A DNA stretch of 64,000 nucleotides from Thaumasiovibrio sp047250365 (lineage in GTDB: Bacteria > Pseudomonadota > Gammaproteobacteria > Enterobacterales > Vibrionaceae): NCBI RefSeq assembly GCF_047250365.1, contig NZ_JBLBVL010000005.1:1-64000 (forward strand), read 5' to 3'. Made by a program: the position numbers and the translations under genes. Positions 34,607 through 43,450 of this stretch are shown here, in pieces; the first letter of the stretch is position 1; each line of letters opens with the position of its first letter. The notes under the pieces are model-generated. The model was given only the letters and a program-made list of their open reading frames with translations. It made no database searches and was not told the DNA's origin.

Positions 34607-35509
34607 GTGAAGAAGACAATTTTGGCCACGTTGGTGGGCAGTGTAATTTTATCAGGGTGCTTTTTTGATAGTGATGATCCAGCATCAGTATCAAAAGAGG
34701 TGCAAGCTTATGATCCGGCAATTTTCGGCATTACTTCAACATTTGAGTGTGAAGATGGCAGCAAAGGCACAACCGCGAAGAGTGATGTAAAAGGATTGGT
34801 TTATATCGATGCGCCTACGTTTGTCTCGGCACCAGAAACATGTTCGATTGAGTTTGGGCCAACAGCTGGTGCAAAAGATATGTCGAATGGCAAAGATTTG
34901 TCGAAAGCTGTTTATTCAGCGCCAAAAGGCCTATTTAGCGCAGATGCTCCAGCCGCAGCAACCCCACTCTCTACGTTGATTGCGAAAACGCTTGAAGCGC
35001 AGGGTGTGGAAGAATATGACGAGTCAACCGCACTAGAAGTGATGAAAGACCTAGGCTTAGATGCCATCTTTAATAACAACAACATTTCAGTAGCCGATCT
35101 ATTAACGGCGCCAGAAGCGACCATTGCTAAGTTACCAGCGAAAGATCTAACCGTGGTTTCAGCGACTAACACCGTTTTGTCAGATGCGTTGGTTGCCCAG
35201 CCGAATAAGCCTGTAGCTGATATTGCCAAAGTAACGAAAGTGATCGCTGAAGATGTGGTAGCGAAAAACCCAGATTATCCAAAAGGCAATAATGGCGAAG
35301 ACGTTGTTTATGTCGATGTTGGTGACGTATTAGGTGATGACGCTATATTTGAAGAAGTCGTGAAAGTAGACGATCCAAAAGACCTACCTTCAGACATTAC
35401 CGATAAAACGGATAAGCCAACTGTTGGTGAGCCTGTAGACCCAGAAGATCCAACCGGTGGCACCGGTGGTACGGGTGGCGACGGTGGTGTTGGTGACGGC
35501 AATGGCTAA
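34607..35509 (+). CDS. Acidic outer-membrane lipoprotein, unknown function
   Basis: Not recognised at family level. GTG start with AAGGAG six bases upstream. Signal peptide with lipobox LSGC, Cys at residue 18, followed by FF, so no inner-membrane retention signal. The mature part is very acidic (FFDSDDPAS), has an Ig-like start (YDPAIFGITSTFECEDGSKGTT), and contains TPLSTLIAKTLEAQG...VMKDLGLDAIFN, a pattern seen in many marine surface lipoproteins. It ends in a Gly/Thr-rich tail (GGTGGTGGDGG). It is followed by a terminator and then a YjbH-like gene, so it may be the YjbF-type partner of an exopolysaccharide system. Confidence 0.7.
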   Translation: MKKTILATLVGSVILSGCFFDSDDPASVSKEVQAYDPAIFGITSTFECEDGSKGTTAKSDVKGLVYIDAPTFVSAPETCSIEFGPTAGAKDMSNGKDLSKAVYSAPKGLFSADAPAAATPLSTLIAKTLEAQGVEEYDESTALEVMKDLGLDAIFNNNNISVADLLTAPEATIAKLPAKDLTVVSATNTVLSDALVAQPNKPVADIAKVTKVIAEDVVAKNPDYPKGNNGEDVVYVDVGDVLGDDAIFEEVVKVDDPKDLPSDITDKTDKPTVGEPVDPEDPTGGTGGTGGDGGVGDGNG

Positions 35510-35587
35510 ATAACGATGATTCAGTAGTGATGACCTAACGGCCGTCATTAACAATCATGGTTATATTCAACCGCAATTAATTTGCTC

Positions 35588-35612
35588 AAGGCACCTGCGG
35601 GTGCCTTTTTTC
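35588..35612 (+). terminator. Terminator between the lipoprotein and yjbH-like genes
   Basis: Stem AAGGCACC/GGGTGCCTT with a TGC loop and T run, 79 bases after the lipoprotein stop and 35 before the yjbH-like start. Read-through or a second promoter is needed for the downstream gene. Confidence 0.9.
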
Positions 35613-35646
35613 TCTATTATAAGAACAAGTGATAAGGATATCAGCA

Positions 35647-37773
35647 GTGGCAAGGCTCCCTTCTTTTTCTGCTCGCGGCTTGGCTTTCGGCGTTGCTATC
35701 GCATCGGGCTGTGTTATCTCCAGCAGTGCATGGGCACAGATCGATACGTTTATCAGTAATCAGAGTTTTACTGGCTTAGTCTTTACCCCCAATGCGCAAG
35801 TGACCGAGTATGGCAATTTTAACTACTCCTTTGGTCAAGGGGTGCCTTTTTATCGCAGCCAAAATGGCTCAGGCATAAGGGAGTGGGATAATTGGGTGGG
35901 GGCGTTAGGCTTTTTTCCGGGCGCAGAAGGAGTCGGGCGCGTTGTAGTAAAAGGTAACTATACCTGTAATCAGTATGTTGAACCTAACTGCCCAGGGCGT
36001 GACCTCTCTGCTTCAATGAAAGTCCAACTGCCGTTTATTTATGATTTTACCGGCATTCATGTGGCTGCGGGGATGCAGGACATTGGTGGTGCGGCGAATA
36101 ATTTCGATGTTAAGTACATTGTCGCAGATAAAACCTTTGAATTTTTACCGCTGCGCGTCTCAGCGGGCTACGGTCAGTCAAACTTTGGCTCAGGGGTAAT
36201 GCATGGCGCATTTGGTGGCATTGAGCTGCAACCTTTGCCCTTTGCCCAGTTCGTGGGTGAATACGATGCCGTTGAAGCCAACGCCGCTGTGCGTCTGTTT
36301 ACGCCGCAAGGCTACTTGCCGTTTGATGCCCAGTTAGGGGCGCAATACCAAGTGTATAGCAGCCACGAAAAAGATCTCGACATCTGGAACATTAATGCCT
36401 CGATTCCATTGATAGGAAGAGACAAAAATAAGCGCATTGCACAAAACAGTTTAGAGCTAACCCAAGAAGAGCGCTTAGCGATTGAGCTAGATAAAGCCTC
36501 GGTATCTAATCGCCAATCGATGCTACAAGCCCTGTTAGATGAAGGTTTTTTAAATGTTCGTTTAGGGCAGCGTGATGCCGACAACGATAATCCGGTTACA
36601 GTGATCGAACTAGAAGATCGCCGCTATAATCACAACAAAGCCGATGCATTAGGCGTTGCGCTGGGCATTGTCGCGTCGCACCTCGAAGGCAATGGCAATG
36701 GCCAAGCTGATATTGCCGTGTCGTTATTGGAAAATGGCATTGCCATGATTGAGGCAGAAACCAACGCCAGCTGCTACCGTGAGTTTTTGTCTTCTGGTGT
36801 ACCTTGTTCTGTTACTCAGTTTGTTAATGCCAGTTATGCCAATGGCGAGACCGAGTGGGAGTTGGCACGTCAAGCCTCGGGCTTTGGACGTGTGCAAGTC
36901 GTTTTAGCCCCCTCGTTGTACCATACTCTAGCCACAGAATATGGCTTTTTCGATTACTCACTGGCGCTAGCCAGCAATGTGTATGTGCCGTTATGGCGCG
37001 GCGCCTCGTTGGATGTGCGCCACCTGTTGCCATTGGCCAACAGCGACGATTATGATGACGGGCGTATTTGGGGTAAGAACCGACACGAAAGCCAAGTAGA
37101 TCGTATACTGTTAAATCAAACCTTTGGTTTGCCGCATAACATCTATACCCAGTTTAGCGTGGGTCATGCCTTTGGCAGCTACAATGGTTGGCTAAATGAA
37201 ACGGTGTGGAATTCACCTCAAGGCATGCATACGCTAGGTTGGCAATACTCGGAGTGGAAACCAGAAGATAGAACCGATGATTATGGCCGCTTCCGGCCGG
37301 TTCGCGAAACTCAACTTGCGACCTATACCCTAAACTTGCCAGCGTTTAATTGGCAAGGACAGGTTGAAGCGGGCAAGTATTTTGGCCAGGATGAAGGTTA
37401 TAGCCTGTATAGCCACCACTGGGTGGGCGATACCAAAATAACCGCGCGCTACCTAAACAGCAAAGCCAAAGGCAGCGATCTAGCCGAAGAGTTTCTTAGT
37501 ATCGGGGTAACCATTCCGTTAACACTGAACCGCGATATGAAGCCGGGCTATGTACAGGTGCGCGGTAGCGATGAATTTGAATATGCGATTCAAACGCGTA
37601 TTAATGCGAAAACACACAATAACCTAAATAGTGGGCTTGGCAACCGTGTGCGGATGCAAAACCGCATAGAGCGCCGTTACTTAAACCGTAACCGTATGTC
37701 GCCAGCGTATTTTGAGCAAAATGAGCAACGTTTGCGTAATGCCTATTTACGTTACTTAGATGTAAGAGGCTAA
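35647..37773 (+). CDS. yjbH: YjbH-family outer-membrane beta-barrel protein
   Basis: Large exported protein of 708 residues of the YjbH exopolysaccharide family. A signal peptide ends SSSAWA-Q near residue 25. The N-terminal half carries the YjbH start (GLVFTPNAQVTEYGNFNYSF...QGVPFY), then IHVAAGMQDIGG and many alternating strands. The C-terminal half is a second barrel-like part ending near MQNRIERRYLNRNRMSPAYF. I chose the GTG at 35647 because AAGGA lies eight bases before it; an upstream GTG has no such site. E. coli yjbEFGH makes an uncharacterised exopolysaccharide; YjbH is its probable outer-membrane channel. Confidence 0.87.
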   Translation: MARLPSFSARGLAFGVAIASGCVISSSAWAQIDTFISNQSFTGLVFTPNAQVTEYGNFNYSFGQGVPFYRSQNGSGIREWDNWVGALGFFPGAEGVGRVVVKGNYTCNQYVEPNCPGRDLSASMKVQLPFIYDFTGIHVAAGMQDIGGAANNFDVKYIVADKTFEFLPLRVSAGYGQSNFGSGVMHGAFGGIELQPLPFAQFVGEYDAVEANAAVRLFTPQGYLPFDAQLGAQYQVYSSHEKDLDIWNINASIPLIGRDKNKRIAQNSLELTQEERLAIELDKASVSNRQSMLQALLDEGFLNVRLGQRDADNDNPVTVIELEDRRYNHNKADALGVALGIVASHLEGNGNGQADIAVSLLENGIAMIEAETNASCYREFLSSGVPCSVTQFVNASYANGETEWELARQASGFGRVQVVLAPSLYHTLATEYGFFDYSLALASNVYVPLWRGASLDVRHLLPLANSDDYDDGRIWGKNRHESQVDRILLNQTFGLPHNIYTQFSVGHAFGSYNGWLNETVWNSPQGMHTLGWQYSEWKPEDRTDDYGRFRPVRETQLATYTLNLPAFNWQGQVEAGKYFGQDEGYSLYSHHWVGDTKITARYLNSKAKGSDLAEEFLSIGVTIPLTLNRDMKPGYVQVRGSDEFEYAIQTRINAKTHNNLNSGLGNRVRMQNRIERRYLNRNRMSPAYFEQNEQRLRNAYLRYLDVRG

Positions 37774-37787
37774 ATAACCACCGATAA

Positions 37788-37823
37788 ATAGGGCCAGAGT
37801 GGTGAAGACCACACAGGCCCTAT
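37788..37823 (+). terminator. Strong hairpin downstream of yjbH
   Basis: Outer stem ATAGGGCC/GGCCCTAT encloses an inner GTGGT-GAAG-ACCAC hairpin, 15 bases after the stop. No T run follows, so it may block exonucleases instead of terminating by itself. Confidence 0.6.
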
Positions 37824-37940
37824 GGGTATATGTGCTAATTTCTCCTTGCCATTCGTCTGTTTTTCCAGCATTATCAAATGTTCATAATTATTCACACGAT
37901 GTGATCACAATCAGATTACTGCAACGCAACAGGGGACGTC

Positions 37941-39026
37941 ATGGCGGGAAATTCTATCGGCGATTTATTCCGAGTTACTACTTTCGGAGAGAGCCACGGG
38001 GTGGCTTTAGGCTGTATTGTTGATGGATGCCCTCCGGGGATTTCACTGACTGAATCCGATCTTCAAGGCGATTTAGATCGTCGTCGTCCAGGCACATCAA
38101 AATATACCACGCAACGTCGTGAACCGGATCAGGTTAAAATACTGTCTGGGGTGTTTAATGGCGTAACCACCGGTACCTCGATTGGATTACTGATTGAAAA
38201 CACTGACCAACGCTCAAAAGATTACTCGGAGATCTCGCAGCTATTTAGGCCTGGGCATGCCGATTACACCTATCATCAAAAATATGGTGTGCGTGACTAC
38301 CGCGGGGGTGGGCGTTCATCGGCACGCGAAACCGCCATGCGCGTTGCTGCTGGGGCCATTGCTAAAAAGTACCTTAAACAGGCCCACGGTATCGAGATAC
38401 ACGGTTACTTGTCACAAATGGGTGATATTGCCATTGATCAGGTAGAGCTCGATCAGATTGAGCAAAACCCTTTTTTCTGCCCCGACCCCACCAAGCTTGA
38501 AGCTTTTGATGAACTGATCCGTGCATTAAAAAAAGAGGGTGACTCTATTGGTGCCAAGGTGTCTGTTTTGGCTTCCCATGTTCCGGTTGGTTTAGGCGAG
38601 CCGGTATTTGATCGCTTAGATGCCGATTTGGCGCATAGCCTGATGTCGATCAATGCGGTGAAAGGGGTGGAGATTGGTGACGGATTTGGTGTTATCGCGC
38701 AAAAAGGCAGTGAACACCGTGATGCACTCACCCCAGACGGCTTTTTATCGAATCATGCTGGTGGCATTTTAGGCGGTATCTCATCAGGGCAAGATATTAT
38801 CGCCCATATCGCGTTAAAACCGACATCGAGTATTACGGTACCGGGTAAAACCATCACGACGAACGGGGAGTCGGCAGAGGTGATCACCAAAGGGCGCCAC
38901 GACCCATGTGTTGGAATACGCGCCGTACCCATTGCCGAAGCAATGATGGCAATCACCTTAATGGATCACTTACTGCGCCACCGCGCACAGAATGCTGGTG
39001 TGGTAACAGAGACACCGACAATATAA
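37941..39026 (+). CDS. aroC: Chorismate synthase
   Basis: Makes chorismate from EPSP, the last step of the shikimate pathway, with reduced FMN. All three signature regions are present: GESHGVALGCIVDGCPPG near residue 15, the basic RDYRGGGRSSARETAMRVAAGA near residue 122, and RHDPCVGIRAVPIAEAM near residue 316. The 361-residue length equals E. coli AroC. It stands alone on the plus strand after yjbH. Confidence 0.97.
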   Translation: MAGNSIGDLFRVTTFGESHGVALGCIVDGCPPGISLTESDLQGDLDRRRPGTSKYTTQRREPDQVKILSGVFNGVTTGTSIGLLIENTDQRSKDYSEISQLFRPGHADYTYHQKYGVRDYRGGGRSSARETAMRVAAGAIAKKYLKQAHGIEIHGYLSQMGDIAIDQVELDQIEQNPFFCPDPTKLEAFDELIRALKKEGDSIGAKVSVLASHVPVGLGEPVFDRLDADLAHSLMSINAVKGVEIGDGFGVIAQKGSEHRDALTPDGFLSNHAGGILGGISSGQDIIAHIALKPTSSITVPGKTITTNGESAEVITKGRHDPCVGIRAVPIAEAMMAITLMDHLLRHRAQNAGVVTETPTI

Positions 39027-39112
39027 AAATTTAATAGGCATTCGCGGTGGGGGCACGCTGTTACCTCACCGTGGTTGTTTAATACACAGCATTGATATTA
39101 CAAGGATCGTAA

Positions 39113-39250
39113 ATGAAACGAAAAGTGAGCGCAGAAACAGAGCAAGTTAAAGAGAGTAAAACCAGCAAACAGCGTCAGGCTGAAGCGCGCCGGAAAATAG
39201 AAGAATACTTTGAGCAGAAAGAGCTAGAGAAAGAGCTAGGGGCTTTTTAG
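39113..39250 (+). CDS. Small charged helical protein, PA3496-like
   Basis: A 45-residue reading frame with an AAGGAT ribosome-binding site. It is almost entirely charged and helical: MKRKVSAETEQVKESKTSKQ, then RRKIEEYFEQKELEKELGAF at the end. The C-terminal pattern RR-IE-YFE-KEL-KELG resembles the short PA3496 family described as putative envelope-integrity proteins. A perfect terminator follows 39 bases later, which supports a real gene. The family assignment is from memory. Confidence 0.65.
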   Translation: MKRKVSAETEQVKESKTSKQRQAEARRKIEEYFEQKELEKELGAF

Positions 39251-39289
39251 TCTGGTCTGTTTTTAATTCAGCACGGTAAAAGAAAAAAG

Positions 39290-39328
39290 AAGCAAGAGAA
39301 GAGGGGATAGCGCTCTTCTCTTGCTTTT
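39290..39328. terminator. 14-base perfect terminator, bidirectional
   Basis: AAGCAAGAGAAGAG and CTCTTCTCTTGCTT form a perfect stem around a nine-base loop, with A and T runs at the ends. It lies between the small 45-residue gene and the convergent prmB. Confidence 0.9.
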
Positions 39329-39431
39329 CGCGTTTAAGACCTTGTCGTTCGCGTTAAGACTAGGCTGGCTTAATTATGCTATCGCCTTAATTATAAAGCT
39401 TAGTCTCGGTATAGCTTAGTTTCGGTAAAGC

Positions 39432-40364
39432 TTAGTCACGATACAGCTTAAACGTGTCAGCGCAATCTAGCAGCTGCTGACGAGTCAGCATAAACACACC
39501 GTGCCCGCCGTGTTCGAACTCAATCCACGTGAATGGGATCTCAGGGTACTGCTCCATCATATGAACCATCGAATTACCCACTTCACAGATCAAAATGCCC
39601 GTCTCTTTTAGGTAGTCTGGTGCGTTAGCCAAAATGCGACGAACCAGTTTTAAGCCATCAGTGCCAGCGGCAAGACCCAGCTCAGGTTCGTGTTCGAACT
39701 CATCTGGCAGGCTGTTCATGTCTTCTTCATCAACATAAGGTGGATTGGTAACAATCAGATCATATTTGTCTTTTGGAATATCCCGCAGCAGATCAGAGCG
39801 CATTGGAATCACCTGTTGCTCTAGGCCATGATCTTGAATGTTTTGCTCGGCTACCGCTAGCGCATCGGTCGATATATCAACAATATCCACTTCAGCGTTT
39901 GGAAAGGCGTGAGCGCAAGCAATACCGATGCAGCCACTGCCCGTGCAGAGATCTAAAATTCGGCTAGGCTCTGGTGTTAACCATGGTTGAAATTGCGCTT
40001 CGATTAATTCAGCAATTGGTGAACGTGGCACCAACACGCGTTCATCAACATAGAACTCCAAGCCACAGAACCATGCTTTATTGGTGAGATAAGCGGTAGG
40101 CACGCGTTCATTAATGCGACGCACCACACGCTCTACTATGCGTAGTTTTTCACTGCTTGTTAGGCGAGATTCGCGCACATGGGCGGGAATATCGATGGGT
40201 AGATAGAGGCTAGGTAACACCAGCGCGACGGCTTCATCCCACGCGTTATCGGTGCCGTGGCCGTAAAATAGGCCTGCTGCATTAAAGCGGCTAACTGTCC
40301 AGCGCAGTACGTCCTGCAGGGTATGAAGCTCATTTACAGCTTCATCAACAAAAATCTTATCCAA
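39432..40364 (-). CDS. prmB: Ribosomal protein uL3 glutamine methyltransferase
   Basis: SAM-dependent methyltransferase that modifies glutamine 150 of ribosomal protein uL3 and helps 50S assembly. Motif I ILDLCTGSGCIGIACAHAFP near residue 136, catalytic NPPY in LIVTNPPYVDEEDMN near residue 205, and FIELGPVLVPRSP-type segment (VLVPRSPIAELIEAQF) near residue 115. At 310 residues it is the same length as E. coli PrmB. It is divergent from smrB, 52 bases between starts, as in other gammaproteobacteria. Confidence 0.96.
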   Translation of the reverse strand: MDKIFVDEAVNELHTLQDVLRWTVSRFNAAGLFYGHGTDNAWDEAVALVLPSLYLPIDIPAHVRESRLTSSEKLRIVERVVRRINERVPTAYLTNKAWFCGLEFYVDERVLVPRSPIAELIEAQFQPWLTPEPSRILDLCTGSGCIGIACAHAFPNAEVDIVDISTDALAVAEQNIQDHGLEQQVIPMRSDLLRDIPKDKYDLIVTNPPYVDEEDMNSLPDEFEHEPELGLAAGTDGLKLVRRILANAPDYLKETGILICEVGNSMVHMMEQYPEIPFTWIEFEHGGHGVFMLTRQQLLDCADTFKLYRD

Positions 40365-40416
40365 AATAGCCTCCGAAAAGGGTTACAATAACGCCAGGTG
40401 TACAGGAAAATTAGAC

Positions 40417-40968
40417 ATGAATCGACATAAGCCAGAAGCGGACGACGAATTCGCGCTATTCCGCGACGCAGTTAAAGGCGTTAAAAAGATAGCGCATGAT
40501 ACCATAACTCACGATACACGAAAGTCGGCTTCTTCAAAGAAAGAAAACGCCTCAAGTAAACGGGGTAAGCTGTCGATAAGAGAAAGAGAGAATCATGAAT
40601 TCTATTTCTCGGATGAGTTTGAACCGCTACTGAACGAGCATGGGCCAATGCATTATGCCAGGCACGATGTCTCTAAGTATGAGGTGAAAAAATTACGACG
40701 CGGTATTTATGTGCCAGATATCTTCCTTGATATGCATGGAATGACACAACAAGAAGCCAAACGCGAGTTGGCCGCCATGTTAGCGGTGTGTGTAAAAGAG
40801 GGCGTTGCTTGTTGTTGTGTTATGCATGGTATTGGTAAGCACATATTGAAACAGAAAGCCCCGTTGTGGCTAGCTCAACATCCTAATGTAATGGCATTTC
40901 ACCAAGCGCCACTTGAGTTTGGTGGTGATGGTGCGCTGTTAGTGCTGGTGGAAGTGCAAGAGAGATAG
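40417..40968 (+). CDS. smrB: Ribosome-rescue endonuclease SmrB
   Basis: Smr-domain nuclease recruited to collided ribosomes to cut mRNA and allow tmRNA rescue. The domain is in the C-terminal half: IFLDMHGMTQQEAKREL near residue 107, CVMHGIGKHILKQKAPLWLAQ near residue 139, and APLEFGGDGALLVLVE. The usual DLHG is DMHG here. The N-terminal hook region (DDEFALFRDAVKGVKKI) that binds the ribosome is conserved. Length 183, as in E. coli. Divergent from prmB. Confidence 0.94.
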   Translation: MNRHKPEADDEFALFRDAVKGVKKIAHDTITHDTRKSASSKKENASSKRGKLSIRERENHEFYFSDEFEPLLNEHGPMHYARHDVSKYEVKKLRRGIYVPDIFLDMHGMTQQEAKRELAAMLAVCVKEGVACCCVMHGIGKHILKQKAPLWLAQHPNVMAFHQAPLEFGGDGALLVLVEVQER

Positions 40969-41014
40969 GTATATTTACGCCCTAACGTCAGGCATTTTAA
41001 GATTAAGTGAGACC

Positions 41015-41383
41015 ATGAAAAAAACGTTTCCTCTATTCATCTTAACCCTTGTGGCTGGTTGCACTCAGCTGAGTCAGCCAAGCAGCCAGCATTTCACGCA
41101 TTTAGATGCTAACGGCGCGATTCATTGGTCTGACGGCAACAGCGATGAAATGATCATCTCGCCGTCTGGCAGTACACTCACCTTTCCGGCAGCACGGGCC
41201 AGCGTGTTATCCCCAAGTGGGGTCACCATCTATACCCGTATCGATAGTGCGCGCAATGGTGAGTGCGAACATTACTATACTGAAGGCGAGCTGCGCCGTC
41301 GGTTGACCATTTGTGCTAATACCGAAGTGACAATGATGAACGAAGGCAAGGTTGAACGCGTCGGACGTTTACGGCTCCATTAA
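41015..41383 (+). CDS. Small lipoprotein of unknown function
   Basis: 122-residue protein with a signal peptide and lipobox LVAGC (Cys near 15). The mature part has DANGAIHWSDGNSDEMIISPSGSTLTF and two later Cys (GECEHYY and LTICAN) that could form a disulfide. I do not recognise the family. It follows smrB by 46 bases and may be cotranscribed. A hairpin follows. Confidence 0.7.
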   Translation: MKKTFPLFILTLVAGCTQLSQPSSQHFTHLDANGAIHWSDGNSDEMIISPSGSTLTFPAARASVLSPSGVTIYTRIDSARNGECEHYYTEGELRRRLTICANTEVTMMNEGKVERVGRLRLH

Positions 41384-41408
41384 TATGACCTCGATATGCA
41401 AAAAAAGG

Positions 41409-41431
41409 AATCTGCCAAACAGTGGCAGATT
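41409..41431 (+). terminator. Hairpin after the small lipoprotein gene
   Basis: Stem AATCTGCCA/TGGCAGATT with a five-base loop, preceded by a run of A and followed by TTCGTTGT. It separates this transcript from the capsule region. Confidence 0.65.
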
Positions 41432-41999
41432 TCGTTGTATGTCAGTGATTTTGTCTTTATCGCCCTTCATATAGTCCATTCTTATATCGCTCAGTAGAAT
41501 AAATAACCTTGCATTAATAACTAGGCAGTATGCCCCGATCTGTCTATTGATGATTTACTCAACAAATGGCACAGCAAAGTGTGCGATAACCCCACTTTTG
41601 CACAAGTGATAGTTGAATGAGTGTCACACTTTTGTGTAATGTGACGGTACAATAATAGCAATTCTTAGCTGTTGATCGAGAACTGATCGCGATTGACTTT
41701 TGCCTGTTTTTCTTTGCTGTAACGTTACGCGTGATAGAAAGATAGATAGTGTGAATGGTTATTAGTAACCAATTGCACATTAAATAGAGCAGCTGAGACT
41801 AAAAATAGTGTCAAAATAAGACGCACATTGTTGCGTATGCATCTTATTGCTGTAATATTGTGCCGTTATTTTGACACCATAACTCTGCGAAATGACAAGG
41901 CATTCAGTCGTATAGACAAAATGCCACAGATAAAAAAGAGTCATTCGTAGAATACAACTGAACATAGCACGGATAGCAAATTGGGAGCTGCAACCTAAG
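41432..41999 (+). promoter_or_regulatory. Capsule-locus upstream region, no gene
   Basis: About 570 bases without a credible reading frame on either strand. They are AT-rich and full of small inverted repeats (for example CACTT-N6-AAGTG near 41591, and the element at 41808-41877). The size and composition suit a region bound by several regulators, and the -35/-10 of the capsule operon must lie here, but I cannot place them. Confidence 0.5.
41808..41877. repeat. Nested inverted-repeat element
   Basis: GTGTCAAAATAA (41808-41819) is perfectly complementary to TTATTTTGACAC (41866-41877). Within it AATAAGA (41816-41822) pairs with TCTTATT (41843-41849) and CGCA pairs with TGCG inside that. The outer and inner stems share AATAA, so they exclude each other, at least in part. 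It may be a switchable leader, a pair of operators, or a very small inverted-repeat transposon. Confidence 0.55.
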
Positions 42000-42016
42000 G
42001 GCGGTAGCGTACCTAA
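41981..42016 (+). promoter_or_regulatory. JUMPstart with ops element
   Basis: GGCGGTAGCGT at 42000-42010 is the ops core, preceded by GGAGCTGCAA and AAG as in the JUMPstart consensus of capsule and O-antigen operons. It pauses RNA polymerase and recruits RfaH, which prevents premature termination across long, poorly translated operons. It lies about 195 bases before wza, the usual position. Confidence 0.88.
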
Positions 42017-42203
42017 ATGGCGTTAGAAGGTTAGGCTTTTCTTATCGTAAGTGCATATCGTTGTGGTGGCGTTTTTTGCGCCATGAACAATAGACTTGCG
42101 GTAGCTGCATCATTTCCCTTCCCATATACATATCTACCTTATGTAAAAAGCTGTCTGTGCTGAGTTAATTTCTTTCGCCTCTTTATTAACTTAGTTGAAG
42201 CTA

Positions 42204-43325
42204 ATGACATTTCAAAAACCTTTTCTTGCACTTACTTTGTCGGCTGCGTTGCTGGCAGGCTGTACTATGCCTGGGCAACACTTGTCTTTGGACGACAAGC
42301 CAATAGTTGGTGAACGCCACGATATAGACCTTAATCAACACGTAGCGGTATATCCGTTAACACCAGATTTGCTATCGACCCTTCGTCGCCATGAACCCTT
42401 CGCACGAATTCACCCTGCGTTGGATGCGGAAGTGTCTCAGTATGAATATCGCGTGGGCCCTGCCGATATTCTAAATATTACCGTTTGGGATCATCCAGAG
42501 CTGACCATTCCTGCGGGATCGTACCGTAGTGCCAGCGACTCGGGTAATTGGGTGCACGCAAACGGCACCATTTTCTACCCTTATATTGGTTTTGTGCGCG
42601 TAGCCGACAAAACCGTGGGTGAGATACGCGCGGATGTCGCTCGGCGTTTAGCCGAGTTTATCGAAAGCCCACAGGTCGATGTTAATGTTGCCTCTTTCCG
42701 TTCACAAAAAGCCTATATTACCGGCGAAGTGAATAACCCAGGTAAACAGCCGATCACCAATGTTCCGCTTACCCTACTGGATGCCATAAACCAAGCGGGC
42801 GGCCTCGATGCTGATGCCGATTGGCGCAATATCAGCTTAACCCGAGATGGGGTAGAAGAATCTCTGTCGCTGTATGCCTTAATGCAGCGCGGCGATCTCA
42901 CCCAAAACCGTTTGCTCCGTAATGGCGACATTATTCACGTTCCACGTAACGATGCTCAAAAAGTGTTCGTGATGGGCGAAGTGAAAGACCCGCAAACATT
43001 AAAGATTGACCGTTCTGGCATGAACTTAACGGAAGCATTAAGTAATGTGGGCGGATTAAACCAATTAGCCGCAGATGCCACGGGCGTGTTTGTGATTCGC
43101 AGCCATGTTGATCAAGACAATCGCATCGCGGATATCTATCAGCTTGATATTTCCGATCCGACCGCCATGGTGTTAGGCACAGAATTTTCGATTGAACCCT
43201 ACGATATTGTTTATGTTACCGCCGCGCCTATTGAGCGCTGGAACCGTGTTGTACGTCAGCTATTGCCGACCATTTCCGGCTTTAATAACCTGACCGAAGG
43301 GGCGTTGCGGGTAAGAAACTGGTAA
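42204..43325 (+). CDS. wza: Capsule export outer-membrane lipoprotein Wza
   Basis: Outer-membrane polysaccharide export channel. Signal peptide with lipobox LLAGC (Cys near 20). Then the PES domain (EYRVGPADILNITVWDHPELT) and two SLBB domains (VNVASFRSQKAYITGEVNNPGKQP near 170 and VFVMGEVKDPQTLKID near 255). It ends with the amphipathic helix region that spans the outer membrane (ERWNRVVRQLLPTISGFNNLTEG). I use the ATG at 42204; a TTG nine bases upstream is possible. Length 373 (E. coli 379). First gene of the capsule operon. Confidence 0.95.
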   Translation: MTFQKPFLALTLSAALLAGCTMPGQHLSLDDKPIVGERHDIDLNQHVAVYPLTPDLLSTLRRHEPFARIHPALDAEVSQYEYRVGPADILNITVWDHPELTIPAGSYRSASDSGNWVHANGTIFYPYIGFVRVADKTVGEIRADVARRLAEFIESPQVDVNVASFRSQKAYITGEVNNPGKQPITNVPLTLLDAINQAGGLDADADWRNISLTRDGVEESLSLYALMQRGDLTQNRLLRNGDIIHVPRNDAQKVFVMGEVKDPQTLKIDRSGMNLTEALSNVGGLNQLAADATGVFVIRSHVDQDNRIADIYQLDISDPTAMVLGTEFSIEPYDIVYVTAAPIERWNRVVRQLLPTISGFNNLTEGALRVRNW

Positions 43326-43450
43326 TCGCGATTATAGCCGCTACGTGTATTCGATTAAGCCAATCGCTGCGGTAAGCAGCTTGGCTTAAGCTGGTATTAA
43401 AAATTCGTTTAGTTAACAGGAGGTGGAAGCGCGCGCTTCCACTGAGCATT

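Noticed and set aside
37893..37911. CRP site upstream of aroC (TGTGATCACA)
   Set aside because: The half sites abut without the six-base spacer required by CRP.
41559..41965. Two minus-strand frames upstream of wza
   Set aside because: Cys- and Ile-rich low-complexity products, no ribosome-binding site, and they cross inverted repeats of the regulatory region.
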